Position numbers and translations under genes: made by a program
Notes under the pieces: model-generated
Told to the model about the DNA's origin: nothing
Database searches by the model: none
What the model saw: the letters and a program-made list of their open reading frames with translations, nothing else
Shown: in pieces, positions 46,889 to 58,283 of the stretch
Numbering within the stretch: the first letter of the stretch is position 1
How the letters are laid out: each line of letters begins with the position of its first letter
From: Armillaria gallica
Lineage: Eukaryota; Basidiomycota; Agaricomycetes; Agaricales; Physalacriaceae
Assembly: GCA_037576215.1 (NCBI GenBank)
Contig: JBANDB010000004.1
Coordinates: forward strand, 3,100,001 to 3,164,000
Length of the DNA: 64,000 nucleotides
Direction of reading: 5' to 3'

Positions 46889-47015
46889 GACTTCGTCATA
46901 AACCGCGTTTTGGGGACTTCGAGCGCAGCGAAATGGCCTCCGAGATTGCCGAAATAGCCATAAACCATCCACAAACACGTCGTCGATCTCCCAAACCATG
47001 GTTTATGACGAAGTT
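46889..47015. mobile_element. MITE-like inverted-repeat element
   Basis: A 14-bp perfect terminal inverted repeat (cttcgtcataaacc at 46891, ggtttatgacgaag ending 47013) extends imperfectly to about 25 bp. The element is about 123-127 bp. It lies in the M copy D flank and is absent from the matching part of the copy C flank. No clear target duplication was found. Confidence 0.55.
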
Positions 47016-47659
47016 CGAACCGCTCTCTTCTCTGGCACAAAACGCTGCTGTAACTATGAGTCTCATCTTCAGGTACAGTTGTTTCTACACACAATATCAC
47101 TCGGTTCAACGTCCTAAGGGATTCCAAGCACACGTTAGACCAGCATGCAAAGGTATGTGCTTCCGATCTTCATCACGTCCAACTTACGGCTTTGCCAAGG
47201 AACTTCCTTTCGCCTCCGTCGCAGTTTAGACCCTGAAACTACAGCCAAAGTAAGTTCAAATGTTCAAGTGCGGTCGATACTATTCCATCGCTCCTCCCTG
47301 ACAAAACACTTTGCATTCATAGGCCCAAGACAGGTTGGTTCAAATTCTCGGAATCAGCATCTGCGCGGACGTTCGTCTGGTAGTTGCGGTCATATCACCT
47401 ACCTGCTTGTATGCCCAAGTTGAACGTGGTTCTTTCATAGCGCCTCATGAATCGTGACCCGAGTGAGTATCATCTAACCCTGGAAACACGGCTTGGCACT
47501 GACAGCCACATCCTATGGCCACGGTGATTACTCTTGTATCTTCGAAGGTGGAAATCACCAATGTGTTGCTTGATAGACATGTAGAGGCAGAAATTACTGC
47601 GCTGCACAAGTTCCGACTCTATATAAGATTTTCGAGTCCCCGTGGCGTCTGGCAACACG
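47016..47659. other. 5' flank of M copy D
   Basis: Homologous to 40440-41060. Contains the presumed M promoter (for example tatataag at about 47622 shortly before the start). No other gene. Confidence 0.5.
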
Positions 47660-49848
47660 ATGTTCCCATCCTACTACCCTCCCTCACACATCGCTCCCTT
47701 ACCTTCCGCCGACTCATCAGGCGTCAGGCTCCTGGATGATTTTGACAGCTCCAAACCTCAAACTCGCGTCTCTTATGGCGATAGAAGAAGAATATCAATC
47801 GCTGTCATCATCCCGGGCATCCTTATTTTCATCGCTAGTGCTGGGCTTGCGTCCTCACTATTGATATGGCTTCTATCCCGCCGTGTAGAATCCCATATAC
47901 CCCGTGAGGACCCGTACTTTCACAATGCTGTCGTCGCAATAGAGGGAACAGGAGCACCCCACAGGCTCGACGATGGCTCTTTGGAGTCTGACACGACAAT
48001 GTATGGTTTGGCTATGTCAGCTGTTTCTGTAAGTCCTATCTCTCGGCTCTTCCTGTCAGACGATAACAAACCAACTGTAGGCGCAACTGGTAGCTCTCAC
48101 TGTACCATTCCTTCTAGGTTTGCTGGGTTATCGTCTGGCCTCCATGTGGATTCTTGCGCAAGAAACCGAACGCACAGAATCTATGCCAACGGCAGCTCAG
48201 TATGGCCTACTCGTCAAATTATGTGGATCGGCGAATCTTTTTAGCGCATACGAGACAATGCGGTATCTCAAGCGTGGGCGTGAACGAAGACCACGAGCGC
48301 CCACTAACTTGATTGTTGCTTTGATTATCCTCGTTTTAGCCATTGTTCTGAATCATCTTCTCTCGTACGTTCACCAGAACAGACGGAGTAATCAGATACT
48401 GATAATGTCATAGTGCCGTAGACTTATGGCTGCACACCACCGCAAGCACCTTCCTTCACACTTCCATGACCGAAATCGCCGCAGAATCGATGCCAGCTAT
48501 CGGTACAAAGATCAACCTCACGGCGTGTCCAGGACCCGCAGTGTCTATCCAGTTCACACTGAGCCCGCCAATAGCCAAACAAAATTACAGCAACTGTGCA
48601 CACTTGGCTATTGAGGGTGACCCAGACTCTGTTCACCAATGGGGTGACGCAGGAATGATCGCCGAGGGACTTGCTGTCGCCAGAAACAGTAGTTCCATAT
48701 CAAGGTCTGTCGTGGTCGACGACATGGCAGTCCTTGTACCTAGTACTATGCCCGACAACGTTGACAACCTTACATTCAATTCTTTCGGACTCGTAGCTCA
48801 GTGCCAGCCTGTGGTCGACTGTTTAACCAATCTTTCGGCGGCAGTATTCTACTGTCCTTCTTTCAGTCCTCCCTACAACACCAGCAGCACGGATCTGCCT
48901 GCAGGTTCTGAAGACTACAGCCGCATTGATCTGCTCGATCTGACGAGCAACGCTGTGTCGCAAGATCCATACGGTGGATACCCACTCGACTCTGTCTTGA
49001 ACCCACATGGAGCACGCGTCATCCTCTACTGGATAGATGAAGGCACCCACGACATCACCTTTCCCGCCGAGGGTACACCTGGGTGGTATCAAAGGGAAAT
49101 CGGCACAACTATTCGTGTATATTGGTACACGAGTACATGCAATATGACGGCGTACAATGTTTCGCTGTCTTATAGTACTCTCAACGGAGGCGATGAGTAT
49201 GCGTTTGCCTCTCGCCCCGTTTTGTCCAACTTCAACACCACGTCTGCCCTCTTTGCGGCTTTTGACTCCACCTATCAGACGAATCTGGTTGACTATATAA
49301 AATACACCCTCAGGACTTCTTTCACCCTTTCCGCGGAGACATTTAATACAGCTTTCTCGCGGAATATGTCTTACGCCGCATTGGGCCTTGCGTCGCCTCT
49401 CTTCGAACGCGACGCGAGCACAGGCGGGAACACTATTCTCCTGAGGAGTGCCAGTAGGTACCCCTTGGCACCTCTATCAGCCGTACTGGCCATCCTATAC
49501 ACCTACGCCTTTCTTGCCCTCATAATCACTGCATCCTCTGTGATGTTGTCATCTCGGGAAATCATAGTCACAAAGAACGGTGGAAAGGAACACAGGGTTA
49601 CAGCTATTGAACTCGTTCAGCTGCGGCTTACTAACCCACTGGCGAGTATCGCAGAGCGATTTGTAGACCCCACGCGGCCTGAGTTGTTGTTGGAAACCTC
49701 GGCTGTTGACATGTTCCACGAGCACTCGCATGCAGAGAAACTAGGAGTTGTAGTGGCGGATTATGAGGGAAAGGATGGGAAGGGTATGGTCAGGAGAACG
49801 CAAAGCCTCAGAGTTGAGAGCGTGGAGCGGAAGTTGACGAGACTCTGA
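47660..49848 (+). CDS. Membrane glycoprotein M, copy D (C-terminus shortened)
   Basis: Exons 47660-48028, 48081-48364 and 48414-49848, introns 52 and 49 nt, 695 aa. The start ATG at 47660 is the position used by the paralogues. The ectodomain has an extra stretch near residues 260-275 relative to C. At 49842 the run CTCTCT of copies A and C is CTCT, a 2-base loss that stops translation right after TRL and removes the last 11-12 residues. All four membrane spans remain, so the protein may still be functional. Confidence 0.83.
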
Positions 49849-50214
49849 CTCAACCATGACTAGCTTAGAGACAGTGTAAAGGGTTTCCACGTTACTTATA
49901 AATACGACTTTCCAAGATAAAGTTCAAGTACGACAAATGCAGCTCGAACGCGAGAACGGTAGAGGTGTAGAGAGAACTTCGCTGTGGGTGTTAGCACAAG
50001 GCCCTGACTACCATTCACTCATTCACCTTCACCAGCTGCGACGGTATGTTATCCGTAGTCTGTTCGTTATCAGATAAAATGAAATTCACAGTAGGCGCAA
50101 AATTACACTGCAGATAATGTCACTTGAACCCTTGACCTAGTGCGTCCAAACTCAAAGATGAGTATGAATCAGCTTCCTAAACCACCAAATGAAATATTCA
50201 CTGGGCGCGACATT
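49849..50214. other. M/K convergent spacer
   Basis: Matches 43222-43559. No gene. Confidence 0.45.
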
Positions 50215-51058
50215 CGTAAACATCCTTCGAACCAAGCGAATGACCTTCGGATCGGGTGAATCTTCAAGATCGACCCTCTACCATCATTGCGACAACATCC
50301 TCCGTATCGATTTCCAATCGTGCTGGACAATGTTTATCGCAGTAAACAGGACCCCGACGAGCCGAGGGTCTGATGAAAACGTTCCTTGTAGTCCAATCTG
50401 CATGAAAGACACCGCAGCTGGTAAAATCCAAGGCCAACTCAATCATGGCTGCGAAGATAGCTTCGCGGTGGTTCTCGCAAAGCGTAATAAGCAAGGAGGC
50501 CGTCTTCTCCATCGCCCGTCTCGCAGAGATTTACAGGCCCTTCCCAGCGAGAAGCTCTAATAGTAGGATATAGGGTGCCTTTCCATCCTGTTGAGGGATA
50601 GAGACAGGAATGGAAATTCCCTCAAGAGATTAGAGCATCTCGTATGCTTTCACTTCACTCGTGACGGACCGAGTGGCGAGACGGAGAGGGTCAGCAGACT
50701 CGTATTCATCATGGAAGTATAAGGGATGGTAGAATTTGGCGACGATGGTTGCGGAGCTGTTCTTTGGTGTAAAGGACGAAGCGGCGGTCTAAACGTGAGT
50801 AACGTGTTCTCGGATACCACCACATAGTCTGTCGGATAAAGTGATGGATAGGGATGGCGAAGAGCGAAGACGTATGCGATTGGCAAGAGACAGGGCGAGT
50901 GCCCCTTCTGTCCTTTGGCACTGTAGGAAGTAAGCATCGTGGAGACACTGCTGGTCGCCGCGACGCCATCTGGGAAGCAAAGGGGTTCAACAGAATATAG
51001 CCGCCTGGAAAGTATATATCGTTGAAATGTGGCGTCGTGCCATCTATTAGTTCAGACA
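50215..51058 (-). pseudogene. Kinase-like K relic 8
   Basis: A full-length but broken K. From the 5' end the frames give an ELIDGTTPHFNDIYFPG N-terminus (51055 on), an LSDRLCGGIREHVTHV segment (about 50830), a C-helix/hinge remnant (about 50650-50550) and FHADWTTRNVFIRPSARRGP in the catalytic loop (about 50390). Several frameshifts. The middle is lost around 50580-50620. Confidence 0.75.
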
Positions 51059-51329
51059 TGAGTGCTCTTCCCCGAAATTCAGCCGTCGAGCCCCTGACCG
51101 TCGCCGCCAATCTACTTCGCAATGGGCCAAAGGGTAGCTCACGACCTGTATCTCAAAACAATTGAGTCGTGTACCGTCAAAGGCGCACTAGTGGCAATCC
51201 TCGTTCAAGTTAATGGCGACCTTGGCCATCCCAGTGCCTCCCACGACCCACAAACACTCATGAAAAGAGTGTAACTCTACCATATGCTATGAACACAGCC
51301 AAACAGTCCTAGAGCACCCATTGCGACAG
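51059..51329. other. Short spacer between K copies
   Basis: Contains the K upstream element at 51151-51175, serving relic 8. No gene. Confidence 0.45.
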
Positions 51330-52245
51330 CTATGGGTACCCACACATGTTGCGAAACCAGGCTGAAAGGTATTCGCTGGGTGCAATATCCACAAAGCGCT
51401 TCCTATAACGGTCAATGGTAGACTGCTTAATCGGGTCATAGAACAGAACCCTCTCAAAGTCTACCACCACCGCCTGAACATCCTCCGTGTCGATGTCATG
51501 GCGGGCCGGACGGTGCTCGGTAGAGCAAAAAGGTCCTCTATGAGCCGGGGGTCTGATTATGGTGTTTCGTGGCGCCAAGTCACTTTTGAGAAACACCAAG
51601 CTGGATGAAATCAATAGCTAACCGGAAGACGGTGGAATATATTGCATCGCGGTGCGTCTCGCATAGATAATCGGCAACAATCTCATCTATGTCATCTCCA
51701 TTCTCGCAGAGGTACCGTAGGTCCTTCCCAGTGACGTGCTCCAATAATAGGACGTACACCGTCCTTCCTTCCTGTTCAGAAAGAGCAGTGGCATAGAGGC
51801 CGAGGCACCGAGGAATACAAACTCCTTGGAGAGATTGGAATTTCTCGTATGCTCTCACTTCGCTTGCAGCAGACCATGCGGCGAGGCGAAGAGGATCAGC
51901 GTAGTCATATGAATTGTGGAAGTATAGGGGATCATAAAACTTTGCGATGACAGTAGTATTTGACGACGTAGCAGTCCAAACGTGAGTGACGTGTTCTCGA
52001 ATGCCGCCGCACAAGCGTTGAGATAAGGTGATGGTCCAGGACGGGGATGGCGGGAGATGTATGCGATCAGCGAGGCACAGAGCGTATAGGCCGTTCGACC
52101 TTTGACGCTGCAGAGTGTGCTTGTTGTGTTCGCACCACTTGTCGCCCTCGGGAAAGTCAGGGATTTGGACGGTATATAGCGGGTAGGAAGCGCAAGGAAA
52201 GTAGATATCGTTGGGATTTGGCATCGTGTCATCTGGTTCAGACAT
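51330..52245 (-). pseudogene. Kinase-like K with a single frameshift
   Basis: Two long frames, 52245-51580 and 51614-51330, together cover the full length of an intact K. The break is at a caaaag run (about 51585) precisely in the catalytic loop: LGVSQK then stop in one frame, SDLAPRNTI in the other. The lysine (TVIAKFYD), C-helix and MVDFERV-equivalent (VVVDFERV) are preserved. It is either a very young pseudogene or an assembly error in a homopolymer. The N-terminal extension to 52377 is also open. Confidence 0.75.
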
Positions 52246-52946
52246 AAGATTACTTTGGGGCCCCTTCTGGGTGCTCTTCCCCGAAATTCGGCCGTCGCGT
52301 CCCGGATTGGCCGCTGGTCCCATTACCGACGCGCGTCGCGCACCCCTTCTCCGATGCACCTCGTCGTTGGTAGTCAAAAGGGCAAATTACGACGATGGGA
52401 GAAAGGGGAAACGACCTGTGTCTAAAAACTGTTGAGTTGTGGGAAGTCAAGGACCAATGTTGACGCACCGCCAACATACAATCCTCGTTCGTGGATTCAC
52501 CGTGACAACCGTTGCTACAACTTGTGGTTCGTGAATGTCTCGACGCCTCCTACTCACGAGAAAGAGAAACTAGGTCCCTGGACGATGGTCTTGAAGAGTG
52601 AAGATCGCCTTTTCAGCTGAGATCCGTAGCAAAAGGAAGCATCGCCACAATTGCGAGGTACCGCATTTGGAAGCTATGCAAGGGAGCGACGAGAAAGAGA
52701 TTCGACGGTCGAACGCAAGGAGAGCAGCGATAACGCCCAATTCATGATGGTGTAAGCAGAGCGTGTTCGGATTTAGCCGACCTCTTGTTCGTACTGCACT
52801 CAAAAGTAGAAGACACGGTGCCCTTGTACAGACATCGAAGTATTATAGAAACACAGACAGGGTAGTTCAGGTTCAGTGATCTCTACGAACTACACAGTGC
52901 TATGACTGAGGTATAACCATGACAACAGTACAGTCCTAACCCATTG
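52246..52946. other. Spacer, K flank
   Basis: Non-coding; K upstream element at 52421-52443 and unit DNA shared with 39580-39800 (..cgacgcctcctactcacg..). No gene. Confidence 0.45.
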
Positions 52947-53879
52947 CTACGGTTTCGGTTGCGGGTACTCACATATGTTTCGAAACCAACCAGAAAGGTA
53001 TTTGCGGCGTGCAGCATCCACAAATACTCGCCTGTAACGATCAATGAGAGACTGGTCGTTTGGGTCATTAAACATAACCCTCTCAAGGTCAACCATCACC
53101 GCCTGAACATCATCTGGATCGATTTCATTGCGGGCCGGACAGCGCTCGGCAGAGCAAAAAGGTCCTGTATGAGCCGGAGGCCTGACGATAATGTTCCGCG
53201 GAGCCAAGTCCCTTTGAAAGACACCAAGTTCGATGAAATCCATAGCCAACCGGAAGATGGTGGAAAAGATGACATCGCGGTGCTTGTCGCATAGATAATC
53301 AGCAACGATCTTCTCCCTTTCGTCTGCCTTCTCGCATAGATACCGGAGGTCCTTCCCGGTAACATACTCCAACAGTAGGACGTACACGGTCCTGTCTTCC
53401 TGTTCAGGAAGAGCCGTCGCATAGAGGCCGAGGCACCTAGGAATACAAGTTCCGTGAAGAGATTGGAGTTTCTGGTAGGCTCTCACTTCGCTCGCAGCAG
53501 ACCATGCAGCGAGGCGGATAGGATTGGTGGTGTCGTATGGATCACGGAAGTATAGGGGATCGTAGAATTTTGCGACGACAGTAGTATTTGACGACGTAGC
53601 AGTCCAAACGTGAGTGACGTGTTCTCGAATGCCGCCGCACAAGCGTTGAGATAGGGTGATGGTTAGGGATGGAGATGGCGGGAGATGTATACGATCAGCG
53701 AGGCACAGAGCATATACGCCGCCGGTCTTTTGACGCTGCAGGGACTGCTTATTGTGTCCACACCACTTGTCGCCCTCAGGAAAGTCAGGAATCCGTACAG
53801 TATATAGTGGGCAGGAAGCACCGGGAACGTAGATGACTTTGGGGTCTTCCGAAGTCATGTCAGGAAGTGGTTCAGACAT
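52947..53879 (-). CDS. Protein-kinase-like protein K, intact copy 3
   Basis: Intronless, 310 aa, start MSEP at 53879. Residues: beta-3 Lys104 in VVAKFYD, C-helix Glu131, hinge at 165-178 (VYVLLLEYVTGKDL), catalytic loop Asp224 and Asn229 in FQRDLAPRN, and metal-binding Asp264 in MVDLERV. The HGD of copy 2 is QRD here and DFE is DLE, so the catalytic Asp/Asn/Asp triad is intact but surrounding positions differ. It lacks the conserved upstream element found before the other copies, so regulation may differ. Substrate unknown. Confidence 0.83.
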   Translation of the reverse strand: MSEPLPDMTSEDPKVIYVPGASCPLYTVRIPDFPEGDKWCGHNKQSLQRQKTGGVYALCLADRIHLPPSPSLTITLSQRLCGGIREHVTHVWTATSSNTTVVAKFYDPLYFRDPYDTTNPIRLAAWSAASEVRAYQKLQSLHGTCIPRCLGLYATALPEQEDRTVYVLLLEYVTGKDLRYLCEKADEREKIVADYLCDKHRDVIFSTIFRLAMDFIELGVFQRDLAPRNIIVRPPAHTGPFCSAERCPARNEIDPDDVQAVMVDLERVMFNDPNDQSLIDRYRRVFVDAARRKYLSGWFRNICEYPQPKP

Positions 53880-55324
53880 TCGTGCGCTCTATTTCAAATT
53901 TCGACTGTCTTTGATTGAGAGTCTGCCTACGGGAGACTATTCGTGCGCCGTCCCGACTCCCGAGACACTCGAACACCGATGTGGCTCAACCTCTGGTACC
54001 AGATGCCAAGTATGTTGGGAATAGACGTCGGCAGGGAAATGAACGTGCTGGTGATGGCTCGAACGAACGTATATTCTGGGTGCTGATACGTAGATGGTCG
54101 TGGTACGAAGCCAAGAAGCAGTAGTGATCGATACGAAAATCAAAATAATGTAAAACAAAAGACGGCGTAGCCGTCGGCCCAGTGGCTCGCTACTGAAGTA
54201 CTGATGCTTGTGGGTCGGTTGAGAAAAAATTAAAAATAAAAGAAACAGAAAAAGAAAAAAGAGAGAAAAAGAAAAGGGAAAGGAGGGAAGATTCATAAGA
54301 CATACTGTACCTGCAAATTCTAAAATGATTTTTGAGCGTCAGAAACACAAAATCAAAGAGGATGGTGAAAGACGGTGCTCTGTGCAATGCCTGATGCACA
54401 GCCACATCAAGCGGCAGACCTGCCGTGCAGTAGCGGATTCATTTACTGCATGAGATTTATCTACTCTCTTGCTCTACAAAATTTAACCTAAGCTCATTTC
54501 TACAAAGGAAATATGCTTTCAAAATTTCGGGCCCTTCGGGTATAGCATTAAATTCGCAGACTTTTGTGAATAGTAGCGATCCCGTCGCTACTAACCGGAG
54601 TTTGAATATTTAGCCCAATGCGGTCCCCTGCCGCGGTGTTTTATCAGTGTCCACCATCGATACTCAGAGCATTCAATGTCGATTTGCTGTCGCCATCCCT
54701 GACATTGATTGTTCTGGGGGTGCACATCTTACAAAGCAAACTTTCTCCTCCTGAGACTGAAAATAGTGCTCCGAGTCCTTAGAAACTAACATTTCATAAA
54801 GTACACGAATTTCTACACTAACGTGGCTTCAAATGCAGCCGATTTATGAGATATGGATACTGAACATAATAAATTCTCATAGAGTACATTTCCGCTGCGA
54901 TAAAGAGCTCGAAGATACCGAGAGCAAGCACATCGCACCTCCAGATGGGAAATGCCGGCTTAATTGAACCTCAGTTGAAAGTCCGGTCGCTAGCAACTCC
55001 CAAGCATGAGTATCGAGCCGGCCGCTGTGAAACCACGATCCTCAACAAAGTAAACACATTAAAGGTATATTTCTTTTGAAATCTGAGTGCTCGCACTCCA
55101 TTAGAAACGGTTCAATGGATAAACGTCGCGGCTTCGTGTTTGGTGACAGAGGTTAGTGGATTATATTGTAAAGCTCTGTTGCTTATTCGGGCTAGTATTT
55201 GCCGTCCGGCTTGAAATCGGCACGCTAAACCTGCCGTCGGTATGCTCGAAGCCGATTCCCTTTGTGGCTCTCGGCCAACATGCTCTGAACTGCGCACTTT
55301 TCCTTTATCCACCTATCACCGTGC
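53880..55324. other. Long intergenic stretch
   Basis: No gene seen. A purine-rich low-complexity tract occupies 54223-54293 (runs of a/g only). The rest is AT-rich without protein-like frames. This marks the right border of the main K-M array. Confidence 0.45.
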
Positions 55325-58283
55325 ATGATGACTGTGACCTTCAGTGGAGCTCAGAGCTGGTCCAATCCAGAATACGTGAAATACATGATGATGAATATGA
55401 CTCCAGTCCATGCGCGACCGGAGAAGTTTCTCACTGTCGAGGAGATTTCTGAGGTTGCTGATGACTTTCGAAAAGCATTGTTCGACAAGTGGGATAGTTT
55501 AGGGTCCATCATGGCTATTCACGAGAATAGCATCCGAAAACGCTGGAGCAGGGTTTGTGCGCTATGTTTTATTCCAGAGTTATCGGCTAATCGCACTGGT
55601 AGAGGACACAAACAAAACGGCGTTCGCTGTTGAAGGAACTCAGGATACCAATACCGGATAAGCACGCCCCAGAGGTTTATCTATTCGAGAAACTCAGTAC
55701 AGATCGTGCTCTTGGAGGCCAGCTATCTGATGCTCGAGACGCGTTTCTCTCACCCTTCCTCAATGTCGAAGATCTGACATCAGGAAACGGAGAAAATCGT
55801 GCGCTACCATCCCTGCATTCCGTTTTGCTTTCTCGAAATACCTAACCTTCACAGTCCTCGGACTCCTTCATTATCGGACACGTTTGCTGCCCTCTGAATT
55901 CTCCCAATTTGATCTGCAATGTGTACGTATTTTGATGTCTTTCTGTTCTTTCTTTTGCAGAGTGACAGGTTTGGATGTATACACTTTCAGCTTCATTTTG
56001 GAATTGTGAGCGGAGCGATCAAGCGCGTATTTACTCCCGATTGTACTATGGTAGGAATAGGCGGACGAGAAAGTTATGGTCAAGTCTTGCCCAACGACTG
56101 CGCCATCCGTCCCGGAGGACCAGATGGTTTCACATTAGAATGGACATACGGAGCTGGGATGCAGATATCTGAGGGCTTGGCTGTCCTTGAAGCACAAGTG
56201 AAATTGGTATATTCTTCATATTCTGGGATGCCGAACTTGTTTAACAAGTTTACAATAGCTCTCTTTTCTCTTACAACTCGTACACCGTATTCTTATAGAC
56301 TTGGACCTCACATCGATACCCCCACCTCCGCCTCCTGCCAACATCGACGATATGACAGATCTTCTTTCAGAATTATCTCTGCCGCAGGAGTGGTCTTCGT
56401 TTGCAAAAAAGCATAGTCTCAGGGCATATTCATTACCTCCCCGATTCTTGCCATCTGATCTAGCAGTCATCACGGGTGCTCAGTATGAAATCGCCAAGGA
56501 TCATCTGATCGACCTCCGGACAGACCCAATGTACCTTGCCGAGCAACTTACCCTCCACCTAGACCATCGGCTTGAATCCACGTCCAAGGAAGCTCCTCTT
56601 ACTCTCATCCATGACCGAGCCGTTACATCTCTCCTTCGAGACGCGTATAACGCGTTCGCCGTAGGCCCTACACTTTGTTGCACCCTAGATTCATCACTTA
56701 CCCATCTTTCTAGTTCTGGGACATCGCTCATATTCTCGTGCAGGAAATTATTTCCGAGGAACAGAAGCTGAAGCTTCCGTTGGCTCGTGATGAGGACCTT
56801 CCCCCGACTTACGAATGTTTGGTGAAGGATCTCCGTCAACTTATACGTGACTACAGGGCAAAAGCCGAACTTCGTTACGAGATAACACTGTGTGGCTCTC
56901 CGCCTCTGAGACGCCGTACGCTGGTCATCAACCGTCATAAATTATCTATGCTTATTGCATCTTTCCAGACTTCCAAGTACAGTTTTCCGGGTCTAATTTT
57001 ACTCAGCATAAAATCCAAGGAACTCTATCCAAGGGTGATCGTGTCATGCACATCCTCGGGATCCTTCTGGATGCCGACCAAACTCACCTTTGGCAAGTGT
57101 CCCGTATCTTTGATGAGCTTGACCGGGCTGTAGCCGATAATGCCGACCGTGTATCTCCCCTGCTCGCTGACGTGCTCTTTGATTACGGTTCATGCACGGA
57201 TATCCTTGAGACTATCGACCGCCACCAGCCACTAATCGGCGAAGAGGAAGAGGAAGACACCATCAAGCGATTGGGGCAGCGCTTGTCTAGATTGGAGGGG
57301 TTGCAACGCTTTGAAGGGCACGACCTGCCCCTTCATCGTGTGGCCTTCCCAGTATCAAAATTTGTATATCGAAAGGGCCCGAAGACCGAGGAATGGGCAG
57401 AGAAGTGTGAAAAGGTGGACGCATCTTTTGCCGAGTTTTGGAAAATTGCAGACGGGCTCGTCAGATCGAAGTATGGAAAAGATCTGTTCGCGTCCGTCGA
57501 AGATACATGTGCCAGTCATGAATGGGAAGCAACCGACTGGAAGGCTCAGAGCAAGCTATGTTTCTTCACCGCTGTTCTACAGAACTGACTTTTTCCCGCT
57601 AGGTCGGAGAAAGATAGCTAGGCCAGCCGCCAGTAGACCAGCGGACGGGAACAGGGCCATCCCTTTTGGCGGTGCAGAGCAGAGGTCAGCTTCGCCTACG
57701 CTCATATCGACAGAGCCCAAGATGAAAACTACTGGAAAGCCCCTGGTGCCTGTCGTGGATGAGACCATAGCTGCGGGAGATTCGCCTCCTACAGATCAAA
57801 CTAGACTTACATTCAAGGTGGCCAAACGCGTTTTCTCGGTCTTCGCAGGAATTTTCCGAACCGCTGACGAGTATGTCATTCGCATGCTCATCTGAGCACC
57901 ATGACTTTTATGCTCGCTAATCTCTTCGTCCTGTTTAGCTCTGAAATACATTCTCAGCAAACGTCGTTAGCGTGGAAAGAGGTAAGTTAGAGCATGCCAA
58001 TTCAGGAGAATCGGCGTAAATACCGCCATAGGTGCTGCATGCGTTTGCTGCTATCAATTTCCGAGGCACTCAGCTGCATGGTTCTGTATGGCGATTTGAG
58101 CATCCGGATGGTCGCAATATCAATTGTGAGCCGCACGACTTCATGTGGATTTGTGTTACTCAATGGATAGCAGTTCACTCGCCGCATCCGTATCCGAAAT
58201 ATACCTTTTGGCAGCTACGGCGGATGGGGCGTCGCTTGACTCGAAGGTTCGGATGGGGCGCCGAAAATTTTGTGCTTGCTTAG
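55325..58283 (+). CDS. Unrecognised ten-exon gene
   Basis: Exons 55325-55552, 55603-55798, 55855-55922, 55961-56206, 56259-56660, 56714-56915, 56969-57559, 57603-57870, 57939-57981 and 58032-58283 join in phase to 831 aa. The protein has an N-terminal helical segment, a Gly-rich part (VGIGGRESYGQVLP, IRPGGPDGFTLEW), a poly-Pro run (PPPPPPANI), a long helical middle with an acidic run (EEEEEDT), a disordered basic/Pro stretch and a folded end rich in Trp (GSVWRFEHPDG, WICVTQW). No membrane span or signal peptide. I know no function. The exon 7 donor is uncertain (GT at 57560 or GC at 57551). Start ATG 55325 is the first in frame. Confidence 0.65.

Noticed and set aside
46774..47229. 151-codon plus frame across the MITE candidate
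   Set aside because: Runs through an insertion absent from the paralogous flank, so it is not an ancestral gene.
54190..54405. Phe/Ser/Leu-rich minus frame resembling a membrane segment
   Set aside because: It is the translation of the purine-rich low-complexity tract 54223-54293.
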